From positions 1 to 64,000 of the forward strand of contig CAUYUJ010003043.1 of assembly GCA_963575745.1 (NCBI GenBank): a stretch of 64,000 nt of DNA, written 5' to 3'. The translations under genes were made by a program, and so were the position numbers. This DNA comes from Prorocentrum cordatum. Taxonomy: Eukaryota > Sar > Dinophyceae > Prorocentrales > Prorocentraceae. Under the pieces are notes generated by a model. That model was not told where the DNA came from. It ran no database searches and was given only the letters and a program-made list of their open reading frames with translations. This document shows, piece by piece, positions 42,170 through 54,049 of the stretch. The stretch's first letter is position 1; each line of letters opens with the position of its first letter.

Positions 42170-42895
42170 TAGGTCCGGTACCAGACCTCCCTTCCACCTC
42201 CAACAGGTCTGGTGGGATGCCCCCCTTCCACGTCGACCAGACCTCCCAGCGGGCCCTCCTCCGGCGAGGTGGAGGGGGCCTCCACCAGACTTCCTCTGGT
42301 TCTCCTGGAGACCTCCCCCTGATCCCCCCGAGGGCTTGGGGAGGCCTTCCGGAGGCTTCCCTTGGTTTTCACAAGGTGTGGCGAGAGGCTTCCCGCGGCC
42401 CCTGGGAGCACCAGGCGAGGCCTCCCCCAGGCTTCCGGGGCGACCAGGGGAGGTCTCTGGGAGGCTTCCCCTGGTTCACCTGGAAGCCTCCGATGAGAGT
42501 TCCCGCAGGGGGGAGGTCTCTTGTGGGAGGCTTTCGGGAGGACCAGGGGAAGGTTCCAGGAGACCTCACCTGGTCCTCCACCAAGTTTCCCCCCAGCGCC
42601 CCGGGAGGACCAGGGGAGGCCTCCCCTGGTCTCCCCGGAAGTTTCCCTTTGGAGGGAGCCCTGCCAGATTTCGAGGTCTGGGGGAGGCTCCCGGACCCTG
42701 GTCCTCGGGGAGGATTCCCAGCAGGCTTGCAAGGACCAGGAAAAGCTTCTGGGAGACCTCCCAGCCCCCTTCTGGAAGTTTGCGGGAGGCCCCCAAAAGG
42801 ACCAGGGGAGGTCCCCCGGCGGTCTCCCCCCAGATTCCAGGAGGTCGTCAGGACACCGCTAGGAGGCTTACTCTTCGGGGCCCTGAGGCCAGTGG
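42170..42895. repeat. degenerate GGAGGCCTCCCCTGGTC minisatellite, palindrome-rich
   Basis: ACCAGGGGAGG and its complement CCTCCCCTGGT alternate, with GGAAGCTTCC-like and GGAGGCTTTCGGGAGG words every 20-50 bp. Near 42612-42631 they abut (ACCAGGGGAGGCCTCCCCTG), a near-perfect palindrome. Confidence 0.82.
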
Positions 42896-43229
42896 ATCAC
42901 CGGATGCAGTGCAGCTACGGTGGCGACGGCAGCAGAGTCGCGTTCAGCCTCGGCGAAACATTTGCCGCGCGTTTCCAAGCTGGGTGGCTGGTTGGGGGCC
43001 TCCGACGGCGACGCCGGGACGTTTGAATTTTCGGTCTTTCCGCTCCAAGAAAACATGGTGGACGTAAGGAAACTTCTGGTTCCTTAATAAATGCCCCCCG
43101 GGGGGCCTCGATGGTCCCAAAGTGCGAGACATCTGTCGATCCACCAAATTTAATAAGGAAATCCTGGGGTCCCAAGTAAGGTCCTTACTTGGGTGCCTGG
43201 CGGTCCCAGAATTCAGGGCCTTACTTGGG

Positions 43230-45230
43230 TCCTCGGCGGTCACTGGTCCCACAGGTTCCACAGGTCCCACGTGTCCCAGATGTCCCACAGGTCCCATAGG
43301 TCCCACGGGTCCCGCAGGTCTCGAAGGTCTCGCCGGTCCCGCACTCGCCGGTCCCGCAGGTCCCGCAGGTCCCGCAGGTCCCACAGGCCGCACAGGTGCC
43401 ACAGGTGCCACAGGTCCCGGAGGTCCCGCATGTCCCGCAGGTCCCACAGGTCCCACAGGTCCCTCAGGCCCAACAGATCCCACCGGTCCCAAGGTCTTGC
43501 AGGTGTCACAGGTCCCGCAGGTCTCACAGGTCCCACAGGTCCTACAGGTCTTACAGGTCCCACAGGACCCACAAGTCGCAAAGAAGGTGCCAAAGGTCCC
43601 ACAGGTCTCGCAGGTCCTACAGGTCCCACACGTCCCACAGGTCCCAAGGGTCCCACAGGCCTCGCGGGCCCCACAGGTCCCACAGGCCCCACAGGTCCCA
43701 CATGTTTCACATGTCCCATAGGTTCCACAGGTTCCGCAGGTCCCGCGTGTCGCGCAGGTCTCGCAGGTCCGCAGGCCCCGCAGGCCCCGCAGGTCCCGCA
43801 GGTCCCACTGGGTCCCACAGGTCCCACAGGTCCTACAGGTCCCACAAGCCCCACAGGTCCCGCAGGCCCCACAGGATCCACAGGGTCCGTAGGTCCCACA
43901 GGTCTCGCAGGTCGCGCAGGACCCGCCAGTCCCGCATACTCCATAGGCCCCGCAGGCCCCGCAGGTCCCACAGGTCCCACATGCAGGTCCCGCACGTCCC
44001 ACAGGTTCCGCAGGCCCCACGGGTCTTACAGGTTTTAAAGGTCTCGCAGGTCCCGCATGTCCCGCAATTCCCACAGGTCCCGTAGGTCCCAGAGGACCCA
44101 TAGGTCCAACAGGTCCCACAGGACCCGCAGGTCCCGCAGGTCCGCAGGTGCCACAGGTCCCACAGGTATGAATGACCCCACAGGTTTCACAGGTTCTCGC
44201 AGGTCCACCGGTCGCACATGTCCCGCAGGTCCCGCAGCTCTCACAGGTCCCACAGGTTCCGCAGGTCTCCCAGGTCCCTCAGGTCCAACAGGTCCCACAG
44301 GCCCCCCGGGTCCCACATGTCCCGCAGGTCCGACAGGTCCCGCCGCCAGCACAGGTCCCACGAGTCCCACAAGTCCCGCAGGTCGCGCAGGTCCCACAAA
44401 TCCCACAGGCCCAGCATATCCCACATGTCCCACAAGTCCCACATGCCCCACATGTCCCACAGGTCTTACAAGTCCCGCAAGCCCCGCAGGCCTCGTAGGT
44501 CTGGCAAGTCCCGCAGGCCCCGCAAGTCCCAGTCCCCCCAGGTCCCACATGCCCCGAAGGCCCCACAGGTCCCACAGGCCCGATAGGGCTTACAGGTCCT
44601 ACAAGGGCCACGGGGTCCGCAGGTCCCGCAGGTTCCGCAGGACCCGCAGGTCCCACAGGTTTCGCAGGTCGCGCAGGTCCCGCATGTCCCACACGTCCCA
44701 CAGGCGACGCATGCCCCACAGGCCCCTCAGGCCCTACAGGTCCCACAGGCCCCACAGGTCCACCCAGCCCCTCCGGTCCCACAGGTCCCACAGGTCCCAC
44801 CTGTCTCCCGGTCCCACAGGGCCCCGGTCAAGTTCCGGTCTCCCCCGGGGCCTTAGGTCCCACAGGCACAGGTCCCACTGGTTCGCGCAGGTCCTGCAGG
44901 TCCCACAGGTCCTACGAGTCCCTCAGGTCCTACAGGTCCGACAGGTCAGGCAGGTGTCGCAGGTGGCGCAAGCCCCGCAGGTCCCACAGGTCCCACAGGT
45001 CTCGCAGGGACGACAAGTTTTGCAATTTCGAAGGCCCCACAGGTCCCACCAGGCCCACGCGTCCCACAGGTCCCAAGGGTCCCACAGGTCTCGCAGGTCC
45101 CTCAGGTCCCACAGCTACCGCAGCCCGCACAGCTCCCACAAGTTCCACAGGGCTCACGCTCCCAACATTTCTCCCAATTCCGGCAGGTTCCACAGGTCCC
45201 GCAGGTCCCACAGGTCACCTTTGGTGTTAT
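43230..45230. repeat. 2-kb array of a 9-bp unit (CCCACAGGT / CCCGCAGGT)
   Basis: About 220 units of TCCCRCAGG with frequent single-base variants cover the interval, with brief breaks near 44168, 44810-44880 and 45016. Because the unit is a multiple of three, both strands carry long open frames; one plus frame reads Gly-Pro-Thr/Ala like collagen and a minus frame reads Gly-Pro-Val. The frames change at indels and have no flanking signal peptide, so coding is unlikely. Confidence 0.92.
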
Positions 45231-45420
45231 TAAGATGGTTCCTGGGGTGATGCTTGCAAGGCGAAGGCGCGTGTAATTGCATGCGCTGCGCGCAGTGCAG
45301 AGTGAACCGTGAGTGCAAGTGCGAAACGCTGCCATGTAAATTTGGGATTGCGCCCGTCCTGGAATATTTTTGTGAACTTGCGGTTGCGGTGGTTTCCATC
45401 GTGGTCGCCGACGGCGAGGA

Positions 45421-47745
45421 TGAAGCTGGAGACGACAACGGGCCCCCTGGCCATCCTCGCCTCCGCGGCTGCCGAGAAGGAGATCGTGGAGAAGCTCAGC
45501 CGCGCCCCTGGCAGCAGCGCGCGCGACGGCGCCACTCGGCCCTGAGGGCGCGCCCATGAGTTTGGAGAGGGAGATGTCTGAGATGACCCCCCCCCCTCGC
45601 GGAGTTTTCATCGCGAAGCAGTCGGCTACTGCGACGCCCAAGTGGTCCGCGCGCCGCGACGCTGTGAGACGCCGGTGGGGCGCCTCAAGCGGGCGGGCAC
45701 CCTGGTGAATGACAAGAGGAATTCACGGGTGCATCGGCCCTTCGGCGCAGCTCAGCTCGGCGCGATCAGCGCGCAGACTCGCGCAGCCGCGCCCGACGCC
45801 ATCGAGCCCGCGAAGTGCGACCTCAAGCATGCGCCCACAGGCTGGGCTATTCCAGCGGATGTCGTTGGCTGGGCCGACGGCCGCGGGTTCTTACGCGCGA
45901 GCGATGCTGCCAGAGCTGGACCGAGGGCCTGTTCCTTTGCTGAGCCGCCGGCGGGAGTTGTTGCCACTGCCTTCAGCTTCGCCGGCGGCGTCATGCTCGC
46001 GCTGGCCGCGCGCGCGCCCAGGCCGAAGCGCGCGGAGGGCGCGGCGCCCGCGCGCAGAGCTTGAGGGGCTCCTCGACCTCGCGCGCAGAATCTCGAGACT
46101 GACGGAGGGGTGGCGCCGCCAACTCAGAGCGTGGCTGTCCGGGCGGACCCCAGCGAGGCCGCGCCCATGGCCCCGGGGGATCAGCCCCGGCCCAAGCCGA
46201 AGCCGCCGAAGGGCAACGACGGCGAGCCGATTGCGATGTCCACCCCGCCATGCGGCAAGTTCTTCAATATTGCGCAGCGCGGTGGGGAGGGCGGTCGCGC
46301 GTCGATTGCAGTTGGAAGAGGATTGCGGAAGGGCCCGAGCTCGATCCGCAAGCCCGCGGCCAACGCCTTCTAGCCCAAGGGTCCACGCAGGCGCGCCTGA
46401 GGACGCGAGCACAGCGGCTCGCCCTCAAGGGCAGGTTCGGGGCGACCAGGGCACGGGCTGAGTTCCACGGCGCCGCTGGGAACCCAGCCCGCTTTCTTTC
46501 CGCGCGCCTTCTTCGCGGAGGAGGCCAAGCATGACGTGCGCGCGTGGGCGAAGCGCGCCGAGGGCAGCTGGGCGCTCCACGGGCGCGAACATGGCGCTCG
46601 GCCTCGCTAGCATGAGATCTGGCTCAAACTTGCTGACCAGCGCTATGAGTACCTCGAGCCCAAGGCAGACGCGATCGACCTGCCGGAGCACGCTATGACC
46701 CCGAAGAAATGGAGGGAGAGCGCTCTCCCGTGCACGAACGTGTGTCTGCAGGGATGCGGTCGAGAAGATGATGATATCATGCCAGCGCTACTTGGGCTGC
46801 AGTGGCGGCTGCAGGCGCCGACGCCCCACTCCGAGGGCATCGCGTCGCTGCTGGGCCTCAGGGGGCCCAGCCAGGAGCAGGAGCTGAACTCGCTGCTGGG
46901 CATTGGCGCCCAGGAAGAGGAGGAGGGGGCCGGCGGTCACCGGAGCCCGCGGGCACAGGAGGTCGCCGACTATTGGGCCTGGTACACTGGTGGCGAGTAC
47001 TACAAGTGCGAGCGCGGGTGAAAGCCCACCCCGATCGACGATGCAAAGTTCCCCGTGCAGGCCGACAAGCACTTGCGCCAGTGCCAGGGCAAGCGGCCCC
47101 CCAAGCTACAGAAGGCGCCGAGGTCCCACATCAGCCACACCTGGCGAACTCGGCGAGGATCAGAGAGAACAGGAGGGAGAGGGTCTGCGCGCCGCACCTG
47201 CTCTGGAAGGCCAAGCTCCCACCTCGGATGCAGTCCTCCACGTGCTCGTACGATCCCGAGACGGTCACGCAAATTGCAGGGCCTCAGCGCAGCAGTGCGG
47301 CATATCGGTGTGTCAACTGCGGCGCCTTTAGGCCACTGGCGCAGGCGCCGTGGAATGCTCGCAGCGCGCGGGCCACCAAAGTTACGATAAAGAGGTGCCT
47401 GGTCAGCGCGGCGGGCATGGCCAGTGCTCGGCGCCACTTCCAAGTCGAGGCCAGGCGCGCGCGGAAGAGGGAGATCAGCATGAGCAACGATCAGAAGGCG
47501 AAGATGAAGGCCTACTGGAAGGAGCGCAGCAAGAAGGCCAACGTCATCGTGGAGAGGAAGCAGAGGAACGCCAAGTTCCATCGGCAGACGACGACGCAGG
47601 GCACGTTGCGGTCCCGCATCTTGGCGGCCAGGAGGAGGGGGCACGCGGCCGGGAAGCGGCCCGTGCGCGGACGGGGCCCTGCCCCCCGCAACCCGCTCCG
47701 CAGGGGGGGGGGGGCCCGAGGAGAGCGGCGCGCCGTCCTCGCCTC
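45421..47745 (+). pseudogene. LINE-4 ORF1-like region, frame-broken
   Basis: A start at 45421 gives MKLETTTGPLAILASAAAEK. Scattered frames then carry LKLADQRYEYLEPKADAID (about 46625), ADYWAWYTGGEYYKCERG (46967-47018) and a Cys motif YRCVNCGAFRPLAQAPW (about 47304-47354) followed by a basic helix (NDQKAKMKAYWKERSKKAN). These look like one nucleic-acid-binding protein broken by indels. No family is recognised; the ORF1 role is inferred from its place before the endonuclease. Confidence 0.5.
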
Positions 47746-47756
47746 CGACGCGGAGA

Positions 47757-50320
47757 CTGCAGGTGGCTGCCATCAATGTCACGGCGCTGGAGACGCGAGG
47801 CTAGAGACGCTGCTGCGTCGCGAGATGCTGGCCGAGACGGATGTGCTGATGGTGCAGGAGGTACGCCTCTATTCCGAGAAGCCGTTGTGCGTTGCCAACG
47901 CCGCTCAACGATTGGGCTGGCGTTGCGCAGTGAGCGTTCCTCCTCTCAGGAATTCCAGAGGTGCGCTGATGCCTGGTGGCGCGGCTATTTTGGGGAATCT
48001 TACCCTGGGAGGTTGAGATATTCAGGTCGAATTCGCATCGACGCCTGGTCATCCGCGGGACGTTCGGCGCGATCGTCTCTGCGCACGGGCCAGCGTCGGT
48101 GCCAAACCCTCAGTGGATGTATGATGTGATAGACTGGACAAGTACGGAGGCTGCTGGCAAACCTTCGTTGATTTGTGGTGATCTCAACTGGGGGAACTTG
48201 CATCAGCAGTGTATCCCGCCTCGAGCCGCAGTTCGTGAGATGATTGCTCCTGCCGCAGCATCGGGGTCTCAGCCGACCCTTTTTTCGCGCAGCTGAAGTT
48301 GCTGCGAAGCATGAGGGCGCGGTTTGCATTGCAGGTGTACCGTATCATGGATTGGTTCTTGCTCGCACGTCGTGGGTCATACCAGAGCGCGGGCCAACTT
48401 CGAGGCTCAAGAGAACGACGACCTACTCCCTCGACACCACCTCGATCGTGTTGCCTGGGGACCTGGGGGTCATCTACGCCTCCGCCATGAGGGCGGCCCC
48501 GCCGCTGGGACCCGAGGAGTCGCTGGCGCGCCAGTGGCGACAAGGGCACGGGCGTGCCAACAACGTCTTCGAGCAGAGCGTGCAGGCGGGCCTCATCGCG
48601 AAGAGCGAGGCTTCCGAGTGCGCCGAGGGCGCGCCGCCGTCGTCGCGACCCGTGGCAGCCGCGCCGAGCAGGAGACCCAGCGGGCCCATCATGCTCAGAC
48701 GTCTCAAGCGGGCGGGTAGGAAGATAGCGGAGCAGATGATGAAGTTGCTTGCCAAGACTCCGCTGGGGGGTCGGGCTTTGGACACGTTCGTCGGTTTGTG
48801 CATGCAGGAGGTTATTGATGATGGATCGGCAGGCAGACCCAGTCTTGAACGCGTTCATGATCGCACCTCCGAGGCCACTTCGAAGTACGAGGCCCGTCTC
48901 GTGAGGGAGGGGCCGCAAGAGTGGCGGCTTCTTTTCCGCACGGTTGTGTTTGATTCCATTCCAGCGCGTGGCGAGCTGCGTCCTCGGTTATGCATGAGGC
49001 TACGGATTGGCCTACTTTCGCGGCCAACGACATGGCCAAGGAGTGGCCCTCTATCTGGTGCCCGCCCGCATCCACTGGCTACGATGGCGCCGCGCGCTGT
49101 GAAGCTTGGCGACGGCGCGCTCAGAGCATGAGGCATCCACAACCACAGGGCACGGCGGCGGACGACTGTTCACCAACCTACATCGACTTAGGCAAGGCCG
49201 TTTCTACAAAGGCTGCGCTGTTACAGCGGCCCGACTGCCAGGGAGCTGAAAGTGGCAGCCTCCACCTTCTTTTCTGGCACGCGAGATGCACGACCTCTGG
49301 GTGGCCACGTCGCGCTTCCTAGGGTCGCAGACCATGGTGAAGTTGGCGGATCGTCTTCGACAGGTCCGAGAGCTACAAGACTTGTGGTTTTCTTGCCGCA
49401 TGATTGGGATGCCGAAGAAGTACGGGGCCTCGCGGCCGACCGGAGTGGCATCGGCATGGTTGAGATCCTGGTTGACTGCCTGCGCGGACGCCTTCCCAGC
49501 TCCGCAGGCAGCGCAGAGGCCATGCAAGGCAGATGCCTCAGTGGCGCGTGCAGTCTGCAGCTGGCTACGGGCGTATTCATCGGCCCAGGCTGTTATGGAG
49601 TGCGACCTGTCCAAGTGCTACGATCAAGTACCTCGGGAAGGTGCCATCGCTTCACTGCGTGCTGCTGGAGTCTCCGCTGACCTCGTGGCAGTGGCCTTTG
49701 CGGGCTGGACTGGCCCGCGGAGGTATCAGGTTTCGGGCGAGCACGCGGACGAGCGTGCGCGGCCCCATCGCGGGTTTGCGCGGGGCGGCTCTTGGGCCCC
49801 AGAGTTTTTCGCAGTGCGCTGGCACCTTGGGATGTGGAGGGCGAAAATTATTTGTTCGCGGACGACCGCTTGCTCGTGGCGGAGTCTCATGGACAGTCGA
49901 TTGCAGAGATCCTCAAGACGGATGTTTTTGTTTTACCTAGAGACCGGAGCGGTGAAGAACCGAGCTATGTGACAGGAGTGGCACCGCGGAGACGGCAAGA
50001 AGATAGAGCACATCGGGGTCGAGGTCGTGCCAGACGACGAGACGGTTCCCGCCGCGCCCTCTGGGGGGTGGAAGAAGCTGTGCGCTGCTATCTTAGCATT
50101 ACGGAATACCCTTGGAAGTTCGAGAACGAGGTTGAGGGCTGCGGGGGCGCATGTCGAGACCTTGCGGCTCTGGTGCGCCGGTGTTCACAGCCCCCCTGCG
50201 GACGTCGCTCCCTTGCTGACGTCCGCGATCTTGCGCTCTCGCTGTACGCGGCGGTGCAGTGGCATCTTCTGAGCTCTGCATACTGGACATCACCCTTCTG
50301 TACTCGAGTCTGTTGACGAG
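47757..50320 (+). pseudogene. LINE-4 ORF2: endonuclease and reverse transcriptase remnants
   Basis: Endonuclease pieces: LQVAAINVTALETRG (47757), then in another frame REMLAETDVLMVQEVRLY (about 47822), then KPSLICGDLNWG (about 48159) with the GDxN motif. RT pieces: RLRQVRELQDLWFSCRMIGM+PKKYGASRP (about 49350), AVMECDLSKCYDQV (49589-49629, motif A with the catalytic Asp), RGPIAGLRGAALGPQSF (motif B, different frame, about 49759) and ENYLFADDRLLVAES (FADD at 49854-49865, third frame). At least four frame changes are needed, so it is inactive unless the sequence has errors. Confidence 0.78.
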
Positions 50321-50389
50321 CATCCAGCGCCTGACGGAGTGGTAGCTGGAGATTAACCCGTGCGCAGAGAGGAGCACGATCGACCTCCG

Positions 50390-51050
50390 AAAGCACGTGG
50401 GCCTAGTGTCCAGAGGTTTCTGCCCTGGGCGCGGAGTTCGTTTTGAGCTGGACCCCGACCAGTGCGACACGAGGATTCGGATGATTTTTCGGAATCGACG
50501 TGGATGCTGTCGTGGCGAGGGTGAACTCTCATATCATGCATTGCGTTCTGCGCGTCGTGCTCGTGTCCTTCGACTGGCGAGGCACGCTCGCAATGGCTAC
50601 GGCGGCGCATTGGACGCTGACATCGAGGCCTTTTCGGCGAAGCCGTGGCAGAAGCATGGTGAGCCACTGCCCCCCAAGCAGCGGCAGCAGGCGGTTCTAT
50701 TTCTACGCGGTGCCGTGAACTCACGCGCCCGAACCTTGGGCGGCGAGCAGGATATCCTATGTTGCCCTGTCTGCGGCGGTGCTTTCTGGCCGTCAATGCG
50801 GCGCGTCGTCGCAGAATGTGAAAGTGCATTGCCGACTCGGAGAGCTCTCAGTGACAGATGCGGGGTGTCTGTCGATTGGTGGACGAGCAAGCCGCGAGTC
50901 TCGCGGCCTTCTGGCTGGATTACCTTTGATGCTCGTCGCGGCGCTGAACGTCGAAGTGACCCGATGGTCATGCTAGTCCGCATGGGACTCCATTGCGTGG
51001 CGACGGTGACGAGCCGACTCATGGAGCGCAAACGAGATCGACGATCTTAA
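50390..51050 (+). pseudogene. LINE-4 C-terminal region with Cys motif
   Basis: The frame from 50397 reads through GALDADIEAFSAKPWQKHGE and a possible zinc-binding ILCCPVCGGAFWPSMRRVVAEC (shown in part: CCPVCGGAFW) to a stop at 51048-51050. It probably belongs to the ORF2 C-terminus, comparable in position to the Cys-rich tail of LINE-1 ORF2. Confidence 0.5.
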
Positions 51051-51752
51051 AGTTGTCTGGAGTATATACCTGATGTATGCTGGTTGAGTTTTTGGTATCG
51101 CTATGAGAATATGTGGGCGCTTTATTGCTCTAGTGTCTTCTGGACCGATGGGGCAGCCGATGTACCTCTTGACTTGGGTGGCCAGTGACTTGTTGTACTT
51201 CTTGTGTGTATTGTCGTCAGATGCTGGTTGACCAGGTTCTGAGCCCAAGATCAGTTGTTCCTGATGTGCATCTTCGCGCGGCGATCACGACCAGGGCACC
51301 TGCGGGAGTTGCCGGGCGGTCGCCGCCATCTCTGCGCTGGACAGCAGGCTATGTATCAAGACGCAGGGAACGTTCAATAAGGCATTTGAGCCAGACCTCC
51401 GCGACTTCCTGCACCTACGAACGCGACGGATTTCATGGCGGAAATCCAGCAGAAGTCCTCAAGTTCGTTGGGCCGCACGGCCTTCCAACTGGCGGAGATG
51501 GGGGTTGTTTTTGTTTGCATTTCGCTTCCGGCGCTGGCATCGATCATTTCGATTCACGACGCATTGCCCAACCGTGCCTTGGCAAGTGCACGCGGGCCTT
51601 GTACCCCAGGCTTTTGCACAGTGACAAGTTCTTGTTCGGGGATGAGGGTTACACGTATTATTCCGAACATGTACAGCAAGTCCAGAAAAGGTTGGTGAAT
51701 GATGGTCTTGTCGTCGGACTTGCGTTCGCTTGTGGCGAATTCATGAGTTGCA

Positions 51753-52655
51753 GTTCTCTGGCCCCCAACGCCGGATGCCGTGACCATCGTTGGTTGCGGC
51801 GGGGACACGCGTGGAGGAACTCTTGCGGGCTGCCACAGCTTCTATTCGAGGCCGCTGAACTCTTGGGGGCTCGGGGGGGGGCGGGGGCGAAATCGAGTTC
51901 GCGCGGTGCGAGATCATGTACTATATGCTATATGGCACCGGGCGCCATCATCACTGAAAAATGCGAACGCCTTTCCAAACCCTATGTTCCCCGACGGTGG
52001 CGGCGGCGGGGGACGGGGCGGCGGCGGCAGCGAGGAAAAAACGCTCAAGGTCGTGAAGGGCCACTGCCAGATCGTGCAAGAGCGTGCGGTCAGTTCACAG
52101 TTTCCAGGCGCGCAAAGACAAGACGACAGTTGCGTCACCGAGGTCGCCGTGGAACATGGCATTCAGCTTGGTGTGTTGTCGGTCAGTGCCGAGGACGGTT
52201 TTGACCACCTCAACGTAAATGGCGTTTACTATAGTGACACAGGGAGCGACGTAGTGGGGCCTCTTGAACCTTTGGTCGTCAGCGGCACCATCCGCTGGAC
52301 GTCGGACTTCACTGTCAAGACGGAGGGTTGGGAGATTTGCCGTGGAGTCGAAACAGCAACGCAGATAGCTTGTGACGCCGTGTTTGACGATTTCGAGCTA
52401 TCCGATGGGGATGAGCAAAGCGTGAGCTGCCCCCAGGGCTGCGTCACACATCCTTCCTGGTTGTGGGGAAGCACCCCCTACACCAGCGACTCGCCGATTT
52501 GCAAGTCTGTCGTGAATTTCGGCGGTTCTCATGATTGCAAGTCTCAGATTGAGGTGCATGCGACTGGCCAAGCAGGCAAGTTCGAGGGCACCCTGCGCAA
52601 TGGCATCGTCGCGCTGCCCTATTGGCCGTATTGGAACGCCGTTCGTATCAGTTAG
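51753..52655 (+). CDS. partial gene: CUB-like plus LCCL-like extracellular protein, terminal exon
   Basis: The open frame begins after TGA 51744-51746; a TTGCAG at 51747-51752 could be a splice acceptor. The N-terminal third is low complexity (GGGGGGRGGGG). From about 52055 there is a CUB-like domain (HCQIVQERAV...GIQLGVLSVS...VSGTIRWTSDFTVKTEGWEI), with paired Cys and the GWxIC ending common in alveolate CUB-like domains. It is followed by CPQGCVTHPSWLWGSTPYTS+DSPICKSVV and FEGTLRNGIV, the pattern of an LCCL domain (CPxGC, SxIC, GxxRNG). A stop follows at 52653-52655. It is probably the C-terminal part of a secreted or surface protein. Upstream exons are not identified; the open frame 51437-51700 has a hydrophobic segment (MGVVFVCISLPALASIIS) but its linkage is unproven. 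It could also be a retrocopy fragment. Confidence 0.6.
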   Translation, partial: VLWPPTPDAVTIVGCGGDTRGGTLAGCHSFYSRPLNSWGLGGGRGRNRVRAVRDHVLYAIWHRAPSSLKNANAFPNPMFPDGGGGGGRGGGGSEEKTLKVVKGHCQIVQERAVSSQFPGAQRQDDSCVTEVAVEHGIQLGVLSVSAEDGFDHLNVNGVYYSDTGSDVVGPLEPLVVSGTIRWTSDFTVKTEGWEICRGVETATQIACDAVFDDFELSDGDEQSVSCPQGCVTHPSWLWGSTPYTSDSPICKSVVNFGGSHDCKSQIEVHATGQAGKFEGTLRNGIVALPYWPYWNAVRIS

Positions 52656-52659
52656 TCGA

Positions 52660-53110
52660 CGGGACACTTACGCATGCGTCTCAATGTCAACTCCGGGCAC
52701 CCTCTAATATTTCCTCGTATCGGGCCAGTATTGTTGTAGGCCTCGTCGGAGTGCAAGCACCGGTGTCTGCAGCATGTAATGGGTCCTCTCTCTCTCCGTT
52801 ATGATTTTTCTTTCAGTAAGGAGCTACCGCCCGCCAAAGGATATTCGCTGGCCGTGCGTAGCCAAGCGAGGGTCGGTAGTGTCTCCACAATTTGCAAACA
52901 GCGATTCCAGAGCGTCCAACGCGACCCGGGACGCCCCACAGCGGCTGCAGACGCACCCGGGGAGGCCCCAAGGAGGCTCCCTCCAGGCCTACAAGACGGG
53001 CCACAAGGGCCAAGAGAGGCCCAAACGCCGTGAAATATCATCCGACTCCCTCTCCACCTCCATGTCCCTCTCCCTCCACCTCCGCCTCATAGCAAGAAGA
53101 AGTTATCCAG
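52660..53110. other. spacer, no gene seen
   Basis: Mixed sequence between the LCCL-like frame and the family D copy. Nothing recognisable. Confidence 0.5.
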
Positions 53111-53111
53111 A

Positions 53112-53290
53112 CCCCCAAAGTCGTGTTTTTTTTCATGATGTTGGGCCCCAGCGGTCTAGACCCATCCCGGCGGGATCGGTGTTTCATCCCGAGCCGTTTT
53201 GTTGACGATCCCGAGGGCCGGTAAGGGCCTGCGAAGTACGGGGGCCGAACGTAGCGAAACACATTTCCCGTCGTGATTGTTGTTCATGAT
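53112..53290 (+). repeat. dispersed repeat family D, copy
   Basis: CCCCAGCGGTCTAGACCC, TCCCGAGCCGTTTTGTTGAC and GATCCCGAGGGCCGGTAAGG. The GGCCGGTAAGGGCC at about 53215-53228 is the uninterrupted counterpart of the insertion point of the TA-flanked element at 57965. Confidence 0.83.
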
Positions 53291-53291
53291 T

Positions 53292-54045
53292 CGAGAGGGT
53301 CGGGGTACGTATCTCCGCCCTCCGCGTGAGGCCTGGTAAATTATTCACGCTTCGCGTTTCCCCACCAGCCCATTTGGAAGCCCGGCCCATGAGATTTTAC
53401 GTGAAAGGGGATGAAGAGGCACAAGTAGTGAGACAAAGCGGGCAACCATGGAGAACGGAGAGATTTGGGAGCAAGGGGGTGGCTTTGCAGGTCCTCTTCG
53501 GGGCATCCCTGGGGCCCGCGCGGGAGCGAGGGGAGGAGGAGGAGGAGGAGGAGGAGGAGTTTGAGGCCATTTTGGAGCATCGGAGGCCCTATTGAAGCCA
53601 TCTTGGGCGAAAAAGGACCCCCTGCCATCCCGCCCCCAGAAAAAACCTCAGGGAGGGGAGGGGGAGGGTACACCTTCCCGAAGGCCCTGGCCTCCCGCCT
53701 GCGCGTTCGTCGTCGTCTGCCTGCTTCTCCTCCCCTCCTCGTCCCCTTCCGCCGGGCAGCACAGCCTGCCTGGGACCAGCGTGGCCACGTGTAGGGCGTC
53801 AGCCGACGATTGGTGTTCTCGATAATTCAGAGGTGTAGTTTCGGCGCCTCCCCTCGCAAGGAAAGAGAGTTTTTGGAAGCGGGAAGAAGAAAAACCCGCT
53901 GGACCACCTTAGCCCAGTGGGCTGGTAGGACCACAGTCAACCCGCATAGTACGGATGGGCACCCTTCCCAAGGGTACCCTTGCAACCTTGCCTCGGCCCA
54001 TCCTTGGCCGCTTTCGTCGGCCGCGCCCCGCTCGAGAAGCTTCGA
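53292..54045. other. no gene recognised; short (GAG)n at 53533-53562
   Basis: About 750 bp of mixed sequence with a 30-bp (GAG)n run and a GGGTACCCTTGC/AAGGGTACCC-like inverted word near 53965. No protein motif. Confidence 0.5.
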
Positions 54046-54049
54046 AATG

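Larger units (their letters stand above)
45240..51050 (+). mobile_element. LINE-4: decayed non-LTR retrotransposon (about 5.8 kb)
   Basis: An ORF1-like region, a split endonuclease, a split RT with an intact FADD box and a Cys-containing C-terminal region follow each other on the plus strand. Boundaries are approximate: the left limit is the end of the 9-bp array and the right limit is the stop near 51050. It differs in sequence from LINE-1 and LINE-2, so it is a third lineage. Confidence 0.78.

Noticed and set aside
41233-43026. 597-residue plus-strand open frame
   Set aside because: Its second half is the GGAGGCCTCCCCTGG minisatellite, and the first half has no recognisable motif or coding bias visible by eye.
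43122-45250. Collagen-like open frames (up to about 400 residues) on both strands
   Set aside because: The 9-bp period guarantees long open frames; frames switch at indels and there is no signal peptide or unique domain.
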